From the NCBI RefSeq assembly GCF_003265705.1, contig NW_020312867.1, positions 1,745,615 through 1,809,614 of the forward strand: a stretch of 64,000 nt of DNA, written 5' to 3'. Positions 37,088 to 48,129 of this stretch are shown here, in pieces. The number at the start of each line of letters is the position of its first letter. Position 1 is the first letter of the stretch. The DNA comes from Callorhinus ursinus. Its lineage: Eukaryota; Chordata; Mammalia; Carnivora; Otariidae. The notes beneath the pieces were generated by a model that made no database searches, had not been told where the DNA came from, and saw only the letters and a program-made list of their open reading frames with translations. The position numbers and the translations under genes were made by a program.

Positions 37088-37544
37088 GAACTGACTGCAG
37101 ACAGAGCTTAGAGGCAACTACTTATTGGCCTTAAGCATGGATGTAAGTCAGAAATAAATCTCAACACAATCTAAAAGAAAGGCAATTTTAAGTCTTTTCC
37201 AAATACTACCAAATACACATCCTTCAGTTCTGTCAACCACCTGTTCTTTTTGTACCTCAATCTACAATTTTTTTTTTTGTGAGTTCAAACTGAAGTAATA
37301 TTAAGCTTCTAAATGCTTTAAAGTTTCATTGTTTCTTGCATTCCAGTTTGTTCTTTCTTGGACACACAAAAACATGACTTCAATTTTCAAATCAGTTCAA
37401 ATGATTACAGTATCTGATGGATGCTCTCATCTCATTAGTTTTTAAAAGACAAAAAAATATGTTAACGAAAGCATAAAGAAACCTCCTACTGTGGACTATA
37501 GGAAAGGAAACGGGCAGTCTGGGTCTGCCTTGTGAGGTACTCAC

Positions 37545-37720
37545 TTCTAGTTTTTTCTCCTTTTCTGACAAAACATCTTTCTGGTTCTGGGTGTACTCCA
37601 CCAGCATCCGAGCCAGCTGGCGCCGGTCTTCCAGTTCTGCCGCCAGGCGCCCGTTATATTCTGCTAGTAACAGACATGCTTCATCTACTGTTTTTGAAAG
37701 ACGTTCAGCTGCCTCTTTGT
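37545..37720 (-). CDS. RPRD1B: RPRD1B coding exon 6 (main coiled coil)
   Basis: This 176-bp exon encodes DKEAAERLSKTVDEACLLLA through VLSEKEKKLE, residues 219-277. With the G carried over from exon 5 it makes exactly 59 codons and ends in phase 0. The acceptor is gtatatag and the donor is gtgagt. The heptad-like spacing of leucines and alanines and the many charged residues mark the long coiled coil by which RPRD1 proteins form homo- and heterodimers. The open frame runs on past both splice sites, but the extra residues on each side are intron. Confidence 0.97.
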
Positions 37721-38779
37721 CTATATACAAATGAGACCAAAAAACAGAGATAATACAGAAATCACACAGCCATGACTGCAAACATTTCTGGGGGAGGTTA
37801 ACAGTTTCTCTCCCAATGTACAGAGTCCAAGAATAAGCCAGAACCTGTAGACAAACAATGGACTGGCTGACAGAGAAATCCAAAGGACGCACTCCTGTTA
37901 ACAAGACAGGACATCTCTGAATTACCTGACGTGGCAACTGTACAAGGAGGGGAATCTGCAAAGGTTTTCTAAATGCCTATTCCTGCAAAAGCTCTACAAA
38001 TAAAACAAACAGAGATATTTAAGGTCATACATGAAATAATTTTTCCTTGCCTCTGATAACTGCGAAAGCGCTTTCATATTATTTTGTTAAGTATTTTTTG
38101 CACGTTCTTCTGAAATACAAAAGCAAACATTCATTTCTTGGGTGTGGAAACTAAGACCAAATAAAAGCTGTAAGGCTGGTTTGATACCACGTGGTTAGCA
38201 GAGAGTTGGGACTCAAAACCATTTCTCTAAAATGGACCTAATAGGATTCTACCCCTTGTATACCATACAAGCCTTGAACCTGGGCAGGAGCTCTCTTCTT
38301 CCATTCAGCAAAATACAGGGTCTGATAAGAACAGACGTTCTTTCTAATTCTTTAAACGTGACCCAGAGTAAGAAAAACATTTTATGCAAACACATAGAAA
38401 GAAATGAAAATTTCATAAAGCAATACTTATCCCCACTATGTGCAAAGTGTTCCATCTTCTATTCTTTGCTTTTTTTTTAAATTTTGGTCATACCTACCAC
38501 AGTGATTTCACATCCAATGGGCTGTAACTCACTGAGAAAAAACTGTGCTGAAGTATCAAAGTATAAGAAATGATATCCTTGGAAAGAGGAGGTGAAGGAG
38601 GTTCAACATTAGGAAATGAGAGGGAGTGACAAAAGGATGAGCTGTATTAGAAAAGAACTGATAAAATTAATTTCATGTGGGTCTGGTGAAATTGGAGCTC
38701 TAATATGTACACAGCATTTTTAAAAAGGCCTTTAAGGGTCAAAAGAATAGATCACTGCCCTGAAACCAAGAGCAAGGGC

Positions 38780-39010
38780 ATCCCCATTCCCTCTTGCTCA
38801 CGCCAAGATTCTGCTGCTGTGATTGTCCCTTGTGACTGTTCCCCACACCTTTCAACTTCTTTCTCTTCCTCCGCCAGCACTATCATCAGCATACGAACAT
38901 GCTGTCCTACCTTCTGTCCACCTGTCACTCTAGCTACTGCCCCATTTCCCTGCCTCCTTTACAGAACTCCTCAGGAGAGCTGGTCATTCTCCTCATACCC
39001 ACCTCCTCTC
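38780..39010 (+). mobile_element. L2-like fragment
   Basis: The CT-rich order of motifs ('ccttctgtccacctgtcact', 'ctactgccccatttccctgc') resembles L2 3' sequence. Diverged. Confidence 0.35.
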
Positions 39011-39189
39011 CTACCACTGTCACTTAACCCACCTCAATCAGACTGTTAGGCCCCAAACCTTCCAATTAACTGAACAAATATGTGGGCTCCTATTATGCCC
39101 AACACCGTAACAGGCTCTCAGAGCAACAGGGAACACAAAGGACAAAAACTCTCTGCCCCAAGGAGTTTACATTCTCAGGTAAGAAGAGA

Positions 39190-40870
39190 AACAATATACC
39201 ACATTTTACTTGTTTATCAGCTGAAGATCAGAATTCTAGAGAAAAAAAGGCAGAGGAGAAAGCATGGGGCATTCAGAAGGAGAAATAACACTTTTAAATG
39301 TGGTGGTCAGGGTAAGCTTCACTGAGGTGGTATGTAAACCAAGGCCTGGAAAATGTGGGAGAACAAGCCACGTGAATTTGACTATCTGGGGAAGATCATC
39401 CCAAGCAGAGGGAACAGCAAGTACAAAGTCCTAGAAGAGGAAAGTGCCTGGCAAGGAGCCCATATAACTGGAGTGCTCTGAGCAGAGGGGACATGGTCTA
39501 ACTTCCATCTGAACAGATCACTCCGGTTACTCTAGTTATGTGGAGAACAGAGCGATGGCTGGGGGTGGGAGATAAGGAGGAAGCAGGGAGACCAAAGAGG
39601 AAACGCTTGCAATAATCCCAGTGAAGATGTTGGTGACTTGCACCAGGTAGTAGCAGTGGAAGTGGTGACAATATCAGATACTGGGGTCAGACACTGGTTT
39701 TGGTCTAATCAACAGGAATGATGAGGGGGTCATTTACTGATAAGGGGAAGACTGTGAGAGCACTGAATTTTGGAGAGAAGATGACAAGTCTGGTTTGAGA
39801 TAGGTCAAGTTTGAAATGGTTTTTGAGACAGACAACTAGTAACACTAAGCAGAAGGCTGGATGTACGGGTCTCAAGTTCAAGTGACAAGTCAACACTAGA
39901 GACGTAATTTAGGGAATTATTAGTCTAAAAATTATTTAAAGTCATCAAATTGGATAAGAGGAACTGTTAGTGAAACTAACTAGAAAAGAACGCTAAATAC
40001 TCAACATTAAGAGGTAACAGAGGGGTGAAGAAACCAGCGAAGGAAACTAAAGAGCCAGAGCCAGAGGAAGGAGAGAAAAGCTAGGATAGAGTCCTATTTT
40101 CCTGTTGCTGCTGCAACAAATTTACCACCAATTCAGTGGCTGAAAATAACACAAACGTATTATCTTAGTATTTATTATCATGGCCTCTTCCTCCATCTTC
40201 AAAATGTATCTCTCCAAAGACTGTTTCCAGGGTCCTACCTCCTCTGACTACTGCCCTCCGGCCTCCCTCTCAGAAGGACCCTGTGACTAGATGGGGCCCA
40301 CCTGAATCATCCAGGATACTCCTCCCCACCTCAAGATCCTCAACTTCATCCGTCTGTGAGGTCTCTTCTGCCATGTAAGATCGTGTATTCACAGGTTCTG
40401 GGATTAGGACACAGATGTCTGGGTGGGCCAGGGGTATTATTATTCTGTCTACTGCACGAAATCAGAAGAAATGCCCAACTGGGCCAAATGTTATTAAGAT
40501 CAAGTTACGATGACCACAAGTAAAGATTGGGCAAAAATTCAGCACTGAATTAGCAACATGGAAGTCATCAACAACACTGATAAGAGCAGCTTCAGTAAAG
40601 TGGCACCAAAAGAGAATGGGAAGAGGGGAAAGGGAGACAAATGAGCACAGGCAATTTATTTAGAATGCTGTATTACAAAGAACAGAGAAATAAGGCAGTA
40701 TATGGGTCAAGAAAAAAAGTTTTTCCCACGTAGGAAAAAAGTACATGTTTTTATGCTGTGCAGAACGAGCCAGTAGAGGGGAAAAAATGGACAATTATTG
40801 GAGCAATGTCCTTGAGTAGTGAGAAGGAACAGGACTAACAAACAGGTAGGGGGCTGGTTTAGAAAACAGC
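39190..40870 (+). repeat. Ancient interspersed repeat, copy B, split by an LTR-like insertion
   Basis: The same class of old repeat as at 27850-29200: 'gcagagggaacagcaagtac', 'aataatcccagtgaagatgt', then after the insertion 'gcaacatggaagtcatcaac' and 'aagagcagcttcagtaaagt'. Interrupted at about 40088-40460. Family not named. Confidence 0.45.
40088..40460 (-). mobile_element. LTR-like relic inserted in the old repeat
   Basis: 'gttgctgctgcaacaaattt', 'cagtggctgaaaataacaca', then 'gattaggacacagatgtctg' and 'ttattctgtctactgca' match, in reverse, a mammalian LTR/MaLR-like order. The interrupted repeat resumes on the right. Confidence 0.45.
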
Positions 40871-40876
40871 ATGTTC

Positions 40877-41059
40877 GGGGCACCTGGCTGGCTCAGTCGG
40901 TTAAGCGTCTGCCTTTGGCTCGGGTCATGATCCCGGGGTCCTGGGATCAAGCCCACATCTCGAGCAGGGAACCTGCTTCTCCCTCTCCCTCTGCCTGCCT
41001 GTCTGCCTACTTGTGATCTCTTTCTGTCAAGTAAATAAATAAAATTAAAAAAAAAAAAA
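40877..41059 (+). mobile_element. CAN-SINE copy 10
   Basis: Head 'ggggcacctggctggctcag' and A13 tail. Duplication 'gaaaacagcatgttc' / 'gaaaatgacatattc' at 40862 and 41060, with three mismatches. Confidence 0.9.
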
Positions 41060-41384
41060 GAAAATGACATATTCACCCACAGAAGTAGGAAGAAAAGTCA
41101 GCTTATATGTGTTATTTGTTTTTCCCAGCCACACTCAGCTGTGCAGGTCCAGGAAATAACAAAGGAAAAGTTGGATTTAGAAATGGTGGCTGAGAGGGGG
41201 AAATGAGTTGTTATTAAATGAGTATAAAGTTTTAGTTTAGTTAAGAGTTCTGGAAATTGGCTGTGCAATGTGAATGTACTTAGTGCTTCTGAAGTGTACA
41301 CTTAAAAATGGTTATGAATGTAAACTAGGTGTACTTTATTGCAATTAAAAATCAAAATGAATTTTTTATTCATTTAAAAAAAGT

Positions 41385-41596
41385 GGGGCGCTTGTGTGGC
41401 TCAGTTGGTTAAGGTCCGACTCTTGATTTAGGTCATGACCTCAAGATCATGGGATCAAGCCTTACGTCGGGCTCAGCAGGGAATCTGCTTGAAGTTCTCT
41501 CTCCCTCTTCCTCTGTCCCCCACCCCCAGCCTTCCCCCTACACTCACTCTCTCTCACACAAATAAATAAATAGATCTTTAAAAAAAAAAAAAAAAA
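41385..41596 (+). mobile_element. CAN-SINE copy 11
   Basis: Head 'ggggcgcttgtgtggctcag', long CT/CCCCAC-rich body and an A17 tail. Same orientation as copy 10, about 325 bp away. Confidence 0.9.
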
Positions 41597-42188
41597 GGGC
41601 CATGAGACATGAGACCTTTAGGTCAGGGAAAACAGATAAATAAAATCACATACATTGCTAGCTTTATGTTAATTTGCTCCCAATTTTTACAGACTATGAT
41701 TCTGATATTAAGAATAAGTGAGTTGATCATTATAATAACCTCAAAAGTTGGACTTAGCCAAGAGAAAAGCTGGGGTTTTGCCAGAAGACTACAGTGAAGA
41801 GGAAAGAGAAAAACAGAGACTGAGGGTGTATGTAAGGAAGCGATTATAAAGACTCCGCGCTAAGTAGAGAAGAAAGTAAGGCTGGAGGGGAGTGGAGGCT
41901 GAGGAAAGGTGGAAGGATTAACAGACTGTTAGATCTAGTAGGGTCCAGTTGCTGGGGCTGGGGAAGCAGGAGTGAGCCCAAATGCTGCCTGGAGGATTTA
42001 GAGAGCCTCCATGTTGTGCCCTGCAGCTAAGCATGCTTCTGACCTGAAGTCTTTACTCAGACTGTACCTTCTGCCTGTGTAGCACTTCCTTCCCTCAGAT
42101 ATCCTTACGGCTTGCTTCCTAATCTTGGGGGGGCCTCTGATCAAAGGTCATCTCATCAGAAAGGTTTTCCCCAACCACCTTTAAAATA

Positions 42189-42553
42189 CAGGTGTGCCTC
42201 AGAGATACTGCAGGTTCAGTTCCAGACCACTGAAATGAAACAAATGTCGCAATAAAGGAGTCAAATGAGTTTTTTGGTTTCCCAATGCATACAGAAGTTA
42301 TGGTTACACTATACTGTTCTACTAAGTGTGTGAGAGCATTATGTCTAAAAAAAAATGTATACGCTGTAATCAAAAAATACTTTGTTGTAAAAAATTCTAT
42401 CATCTGAACTTTCAGTGAGTCCTAATCACTGATCACAGATCATCGTAACGAATAATAGAAAAGTTTGAAATATTGCAAGAATTACCAAAATGGGACACAG
42501 ACATGAAGTGAGCAAATGCTGTAAGGAAAATGGAACTGATATTCTTGCCCGAA
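42189..42553 (-). mobile_element. Tigger1-like DNA transposon, internally deleted
   Basis: It starts with the terminal 'caggtgtgcctcagagatac' after a TA and continues with 'gttcagttccagaccactga' and 'ggtttcccaatgcatacaga'. It then jumps to the other terminal region 'gatcacagatcatcgtaacg' and 'atattgcaagaattaccaaa'. The whole transposase gene is missing, so it is non-autonomous. It is in reverse relative to the usual consensus. Confidence 0.75.
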
Positions 42554-43134
42554 GACACCCAACCTCTCAAAGCCTCAATTTCCTTCTATGCAATACGGGG
42601 ATATATAGTCAGTGACCTCAAAAGGTTATCACGAAGAGTAGAAGTATCTGGCACAGAGCATTCTCTCTAAGTATTAGTTCGTGCTTCACTCCTTCCTTTC
42701 AACTTCCCAGGGATAAAGCGGGAATAATGTTACATGTCCCTCCCTGTTTAACTGGGGGTGAGCATCAAGAGGGCAAAATGACATGACTAACAATATACAC
42801 CTTGCGTTCCTGGCATTAAAGGCACTATCATCTATGGGGCGTGTCTGTGTGCAGGGTATAAATCACAGAGCACTGAATCATAATTTTTTTTTAGTAAGAG
42901 GATCATGAATTTAATGTCTTCTATCCTGCCCCCCCAACATCATGGCATGCCAGCATTTCTCCAGTTCCTAGAATCACTTTTCAAGCATGGACTGTTTCAA
43001 CAGCTTCGCTGTTTGCAAAACCCAGTACCACATAGAAGTCGTCTGTATCTGCAAACGTAAGCATGTCTTAGGGTTTGATGAATTAGAGAAATGTCCCTCT
43101 TCCCTCACCTTTCATCCAAACTCTACCTTCTCAC

Positions 43135-43261
43135 CTGTTATTTTTTCCAACAGAGAAACATCTTGCACTTCCTGGGGCAAAGAAGCAATCTTCTGCCGGA
43201 CAGTAGCATCCCCTGATGCAGCATTTTCCAGGTCCTGCAAAGCTTTGATCAGTTCCTCAGT
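43135..43261 (-). CDS. RPRD1B: RPRD1B coding exon 5 (start of coiled-coil region)
   Basis: This 127-bp exon encodes TEELIKALQDLENAASGDAT through SLLEKIT, residues 177-218. It ends with the single base G that begins Asp219 in exon 6. The acceptor is ttctacag and the donor is gtgaga. It opens the C-terminal RPRD1 dimerisation region with the helical TEELIKALQDLENA segment, which is shared almost unchanged with RPRD1A. No disabling change is visible. Confidence 0.97.
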
Positions 43262-43536
43262 CTGTAGAATGAAAGCACAAACAACACTGTCCATTAAGAC
43301 ATATGGGATTTAAAGAAAGCCAGAATTAAATGAGGTGCAGGAAAATTCTAAAAATGATCACGCTCCTAACATTTACAAAAACATTGTCCTTAGTACCAGA
43401 TCCTATACTGAGGGCAGTGATTGGATTGGATGATGGATTCTAAGAGAATGTGCAAAGTTAATTTTTCTAAGTCGATAGCAGAACATGAACAAATTCTACA
43501 TAACCTGAAAAAAAATCTTTTTAAAAAGAGCATGTT

Positions 43537-43766
43537 GGGGCGCCTGGGTGGCTCAGTCGGTTAAGCGGCTGCCTTCGGCTCAGGTCATGATCCCAGGGTC
43601 CTGGGATCGAGCCCCATGTCCGGCTCCCTGCTCAGCAGAGAGCCTGCTTCTCCCTCTCCCTCTGCCTGCCACTCTGCCTACTTGTGCTCTCTATCTCTCT
43701 GTCAAATAAATAAATAAAATCTTTAAAAAAAAATAAATAAAAAAATAAATAAAAAATAAAAAAAAT
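43537..43766 (+). mobile_element. CAN-SINE copy 12
   Basis: Full copy with an unusually long, complex A/T tail of AAAT-type repeats (about 43705-43766). Perfect duplication 'aaaaagagcatgtt' at 43523-43536 and 43767-43780. It lies in intron 4, 276 bp upstream of exon 5 on the gene strand. Confidence 0.93.
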
Positions 43767-44135
43767 AAAAAGAGCATGTTTTTGGCAACTTAAAAAAAAG
43801 GAGCCTGGTTCAAATTGCTTAGTTTCAAATAATGTATGATTTCTAATACAGAATGGTCTGGTCTCCAGTATAGCATAAAGGCGTACGTACCAGATGTTGA
43901 ACAACTGTGTGCTGACTGATTAAATGCAATGACACTGCCTACTTCAATTCTTTCTTGAATTTGCTTTACAAAATGAGTGTCACAAAGATGACAGTTTCCA
44001 TTTTGGCAGCCACTCCCCAAATTAAATGTGTCAACTCATTAATTACAAACAGAGGAGAAAAAGACTAAGAAAAGAGCAAACCAAGAACACATACTTTATA
44101 CACTAAAAAAGGTAATTTTAAATCATCAGAAAACA

Positions 44136-44336
44136 GAATGCCTGGGTGGCTCAGTCGGCTAAGCCTCTGCCTTCGGCTCAGGTCATGATCCCAAGATCCT
44201 GGTATTGAGTCCCGCATCGGGCTCCCTGCTCAGCAGGGAGTTTGCTTCTCCCTTGCCCTCTGCCTGCTGCTCCCCCTACTTGTGCTCACTCACTCTCTCT
44301 CTCTGACAAATAAATACATTAAATATTTTTAAAAAA
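44136..44336 (+). mobile_element. CAN-SINE copy 13
   Basis: The first bases of the head are altered ('gaatgcctgggtggctcag') and the body is complete. Perfect duplication 'aaatcatcagaaaaca' at 44120-44135 and 44337-44352. It lies in intron 4. Confidence 0.92.
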
Positions 44337-44629
44337 AAATCATCAGAAAACAATGAATGCTGACAGGTTCGCCAGTCCATCATGACCCAGGAGTAAGAAA
44401 CTGGCCATGTAGACAGTAGTCCAGTTATCCTGAAAGTTAATAATTCAGGCTGGCCCCCTTGGAAGTTTTTAAACGCAAAGCTACACGGCCTAACACTGTT
44501 TTCACTTAACCCACCATCTAATTCAACATTTTAACGTAACACAGACCCGACATGCTTCCTATTTACATGGACCTTAGCCACACCCATGTGTAATAAAGTA
44601 AAACTGTTTTAGGCAAAATGAGAGGCCAT

Positions 44630-44740
44630 GTAACTCAGTAAAGATCATGGTCTCTGAGGTCGGTCAGACCCAGATTCAAAGTAAGACACTGGGCAAGTTA
44701 ATCTCTCGTTGAGCCTCACTTTCTTTGATGGTAAGTAAAG
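44630..44740 (+). mobile_element. MIR fragment
   Basis: 'aagatcatggtctctgaggt', 'cagacccagattcaaagt' and 'actgggcaagttaatctctc' follow the MIR order. It ends in a (GTAA)n-like run at 44731-44765. Confidence 0.6.
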
Positions 44741-45298
44741 TAAGTAAAGTAAATTAGTAAGTAAAGAAATAAACAGCAAAAATTAACCAATCACACAGAG
44801 CTCATCAGCTAATTTATATGAAGGGTTAAACAATGCAAATATATAATTAAAAACTCAGCTCCATTTTAATATTTAAGTAGCAAATTTGCTATTGCCACAC
44901 AGACTACCCTAAAAACTAATGAGTTGTTTACTTATATAACATAACCATGTATAGGAGAAAAGCCATGGCAGAGGACATTCAAATGTCTTTGTAGCATTAT
45001 CTACCCTTTCAAAAAAAAAATCTACTTTTTGAGAATATTTTCAAGTCCTAGGAGTGAAACAAAGCCAAGTCCAAATACCGTATAACACATAAATCCATGC
45101 CATCCATGGCATGCAAAGACAAAGGCAAGCCTGCTATCTGGCAAGCTTTACTGGGTAGATCTTGCACCCAGTGCCCTGAGAGCTGCCCTCTGGTGATTCC
45201 GTACTATTGGTCCCTGGCGCCACCCTGTGGCCATAATCTCCAACTAGCAGTCCCTCCACTAAGCCACTGTGTCCTACTCTCTGGGAGTCCTGACATAC

Positions 45299-45411
45299 CA
45301 AGAGGGGTCCTGCAGAAGGATCTTGGGGAGAGTAGCTTCCAGGGTAGTCATCATCCTCCTCCTCTTGTATCTGCTGAAAAGTTCGCTTCAGAGATTTCTT
45401 CTCCTCTGTTG
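45299..45411 (-). CDS. RPRD1B: RPRD1B coding exon 4 (acidic linker)
   Basis: This 113-bp exon encodes ATEEKKSLKRTFQQIQEEED and on to DPSAGPLL, residues 139-176. The acceptor is ctctag and the donor is gtatgt. The segment is low-complexity: a basic patch (KKSLKR), then an acidic run (EEEDDD), then a Ser/Pro-rich piece. It therefore looks like a flexible linker between the CID and the C-terminal coiled coil. This linker is what separates RPRD1B from RPRD1A in sequence. The exon ends in phase 0. It is flanked by the shortest visible intron (2.0 kb, intron 4), which itself carries two CAN-SINEs. A 199-codon plus-strand open frame over this exon is an antisense shadow. Confidence 0.97.
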
Positions 45412-45860
45412 CTAGAGGAAAGAAAAAGGGCACAAATTTGGGTCATGAGAGCCTGTGCAGGTAAGAGTCAAACGCTATGCACAATGGGCTACATGAAAAA
45501 AAATGGCAAAAGGGGTGTACATTTCCAAAGATGGCTTAACGTTAGCCTATATGCTAGTTATTTTAAATTGGTGGTAGTTCCCTACATTACTGGAGTCAAA
45601 AATGGCCTCAGGTCTGTCATCTCGGACTCACTGGAAAAAGACTACCAAAACAAGCACCTGAAAATGAAACTTACCAAACTTAACACATTTAATTAAAAAG
45701 CTTATCTCTTAAAAATAAAAGTTAACAAGAGAAGCAAAGTGGTTAAGAAACCCATGAGACAATATAAGGAAGGAAGCCAATGTAAGGCAGGGTTTGTAGA
45801 AAATACATTGCACATAAAATGAAACACTATTCACTTTGCAAGATAATTCAGAAAATAAAA

Positions 45861-46334
45861 ACAGGTACTCCTCACTTTTCTAAAGCTTGCTTTTATGAAA
45901 GACCTACAGTAATAGTACCTGTTTTCACTAACCAAAAGAAATTCAAAGAGGATTTTCACTTTCACAAAGAAAGACACAAAGTGAAAGTAGTGGTCAGCAT
46001 GTGTGTTGCAGGGAGCGATTATTATAGAGGCAGCATGCACCCCAAGCAGCCAGAGTGGCCCCGCCATGCTCCTTCCCAGCCACTACACTCGGCATCTCAG
46101 CATCAAGCCACCAGAGCTGTGAGCATCTGTGCTTTATCTCGATTTATTCTGTGCATCTGTTAGCAAGATGTGGCCTGAGGTATCAGAAAAGCCTGAGAGA
46201 AGTTATTTTTGGGGTCTGGGAATGCTCAAAAAGTTTTCCATATAAATTAATGGTAACTGCTCCTTCTCTTTATGCCATTTCGGCTTAGATGTTTCATAGG
46301 AATGGTCTAATTTCAGACAGCAGGGAAAACCTGT
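45861..46334. mobile_element. Tigger-family non-autonomous DNA transposon
   Basis: About 475 bp bounded by 'acaggtactcctcactttt' and a closing 'acctgt'. Internal text 'cctgttttcactaaccaaaa' and 'gccatttcggcttagatgtt' fits short Tigger/pogo-type elements. No coding capacity. Confidence 0.6.
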
Positions 46335-46719
46335 AGTAGAGAGAAACCTATCAATAAAATCGTGTCAGAAATTCTACACATCATGCTCTTTAAACTCTCC
46401 CTTTAGAAACAAAACAAACCTTATTTTACCTTAAAATTAAAAATAACCGTTGCTGCGAAATACGACTGATAGAACTGAGAGAAGTTACTTAAGTCACTAT
46501 TTTAAAGTTAACCACTTTTGAGGCAAACAGGGTACATTACATTTCTTATTATTTGTATTGTATGCTTTTAAATGGCTAGGATAGATGTGCCCATTCCAAA
46601 ATCATTACTTTTGTATCAAATTGGACAATACAAAATAAATGCCAAACATCTGTGGGACGTAAGTCTAAAAGACACGCTCAGGCTTGGAAAGTAAAGAAAC
46701 GCTGGTAACATGTGGCAGG

Positions 46720-46880
46720 CACGGCAACAGCTTCTGTACACTGAGTCCTTCCGGCAACTCTGAGATGTACTATCTCCAGCTTGCAGGGGAGAAAATGGAG
46801 GCCCCGAGAAGTTCAATACTGGTCTAAAGGTGGGACTTTCAAAATCTGTGTGCTTCCCACTGCAGTCAAATTCCTCAGCA
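46720..46880 (-). mobile_element. MIR-like fragment
   Basis: Reverse MIR-like text ('gagaaaatggaggccccgag', 'ctaaaggtgggactttcaaa'). Diverged. Confidence 0.45.
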
Positions 46881-47129
46881 GCACACACTCTCTCATCTGC
46901 CAAAGGAGGGGTCACCATGCACCTGCCTCTGAACTCTGTGAGTTATAAACAGAATAACGTACACATCTTGCTTCATTAAACATTTTTTCCTGGAAACAAG
47001 GATGTAGTTCCTGGTCCTACCTTACACATTAACTGACCAAACTATGCTTGACGTGAAAGCCAAGTCAATATCATGGGTTTGTTCCTCTGTTCTACTAAAT
47101 AAAGGAAAACAGCAACATTTGCATCAAGA

Positions 47130-48129
47130 CAGCCCTCACTTTGCAAGATTCTATTATGCACGGATTTGTTACCAAGGTTTCAACACCAGTCCCCCGACAC
47201 CACGGTTCAAATTTGTTACTGTGGCATATTCACTCAGAGTAACTGCATAAAGAACAAACTTTGCTGCTAACTTCAATCCACAAATCACTGCGTAAGTAAT
47301 AGAAACGCATCATGATCAGTGACCACATCACTTCTTTCAGGTCACTGGTTGGTCACTGCACCGTTATTATTTCAGTTCACACACAAACAGCAGTGTTTGG
47401 TTGTGTTGTCTCCCAGGGATCAAATTCACATGACATTTCATAAAAATGAATAATCAAAACAGGAACTGACTGAAAATGACAAAGATGAAAGAGCAGCCCC
47501 GAAATTAAAACTAAAGCTCATGCTAGAAGCAAATGGAACGTAAAGGGAGCTGGCAGAAGACACAGCTGGCCACGGGGACGCTGGCACGGCCACATCCTTC
47601 CAGAAACTCTAGGTCCGCAGCCACAATCACCTGGTGAAAGCCAATTTATCAAAATAAGTGAAGAAATCAGTTGTGATGACAAGGACGACCATGTCCCAGA
47701 GGAAGTGATGCTGACAAAACTCTTCACATTATAGGAACTCTCCAACATATGTCATGACCCGGAGAACACTAAGGGTAAACTGCTGAAAGCCAACCCAAAC
47801 TTGGAGGATGCTTGCTCCGTACCATGGAGTACACAAGGCAAGCTCTCTCTGGTCAAATCCCTCTTGTGAAGCTCATTACAAAGAAATAAAGCACTTTAAT
47901 TCTCAATGTTCCTAGTGTTTTATGTTCTAGCATGCTAGGTAACTATTAGTGTTACTATCTTTTTTGTTCCCTATAGATCTGTAATCAACAGTGAGTTTTC
48001 AATTCTTTGATAAAAAAATTTTAAAAGTCATAGAAAAATCAAAACTTTTCCCATTGATTAAGATCATTTTGCATGGTTTTGGCTTACATAGTCATTTTTA
48101 CAGTCCTGCGCTATGCAAAACAAGGACTG
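47130..48129. mobile_element. About 1-kb Tigger/pogo-like DNA transposon with inverted ends
   Basis: The left end 'cagccctcactttgcaag' matches the reverse of the right end 'tgcaaaacaaggactg' with a few changes. The inside shows a faint transposase-like part around 47470-47760 ('gacaaagatgaaagagcagc'), broken by stops. Family name inferred from the ends. Confidence 0.5.

Larger units (their letters stand above)
18240..37544 (-). other. RPRD1B: RPRD1B intron 6
   Basis: This 19.3-kb intron is the largest visible. It contains six CAN-SINEs within 20-31 kb plus one at 36.9 kb, a decayed L1 3' end (20950-22835), an old repeat block (27850-29200), a CA/CACT microsatellite (31513-31603), an L1 fragment (33320-33480), and MIR or L2 pieces. 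I see no convincing internal exon, RNA gene or pseudogene in 18350-20900, 23050-25900, 29200-30750 or 31620-36880. These stretches are unique AT-rich sequence with scattered ancient repeats. Confidence 0.9.
37721..43134 (-). other. RPRD1B: RPRD1B intron 5
   Basis: This 5.4-kb intron holds an L2-like piece (38780-39010), an old repeat (39190-40870) split by an LTR-like insertion (40088-40460), two CAN-SINEs, and an internally deleted Tigger element (42189-42553). The rest (37721-38770, 41600-42180, 42560-43134) shows nothing I can name. Confidence 0.9.
43262..45298 (-). other. RPRD1B: RPRD1B intron 4
   Basis: At 2.0 kb this is the shortest intron seen. Two antisense CAN-SINEs with clear target-site duplications make up about a fifth of it. 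A MIR-like segment lies near 44630-44740. The remainder is unique AT-rich sequence. Confidence 0.9.

Noticed and set aside
37392..37961. 189-codon minus-strand open frame taken as one exon
   Set aside because: Only 37545-37720 matches RPRD1B; the extra residues on both sides lie beyond clear GT and AG splice sites.
2739..44336. tRNA genes suggested by repeated A/B-box-like heads
   Set aside because: They are the tRNA-derived heads of CAN-SINEs, followed by CT-rich bodies and A tails, not foldable mature tRNAs.
2739..44336. Regularly recurring similar blocks as a CRISPR-like array
   Set aside because: Spacing is irregular (0.1-10 kb), each has its own target-site duplication, and the genome is mammalian.
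45097..45696. Longest plus-strand open frame (199 codons)
   Set aside because: It runs antisense across RPRD1B exon 4 and its introns; the reverse strand carries the real coding exon with splice sites.
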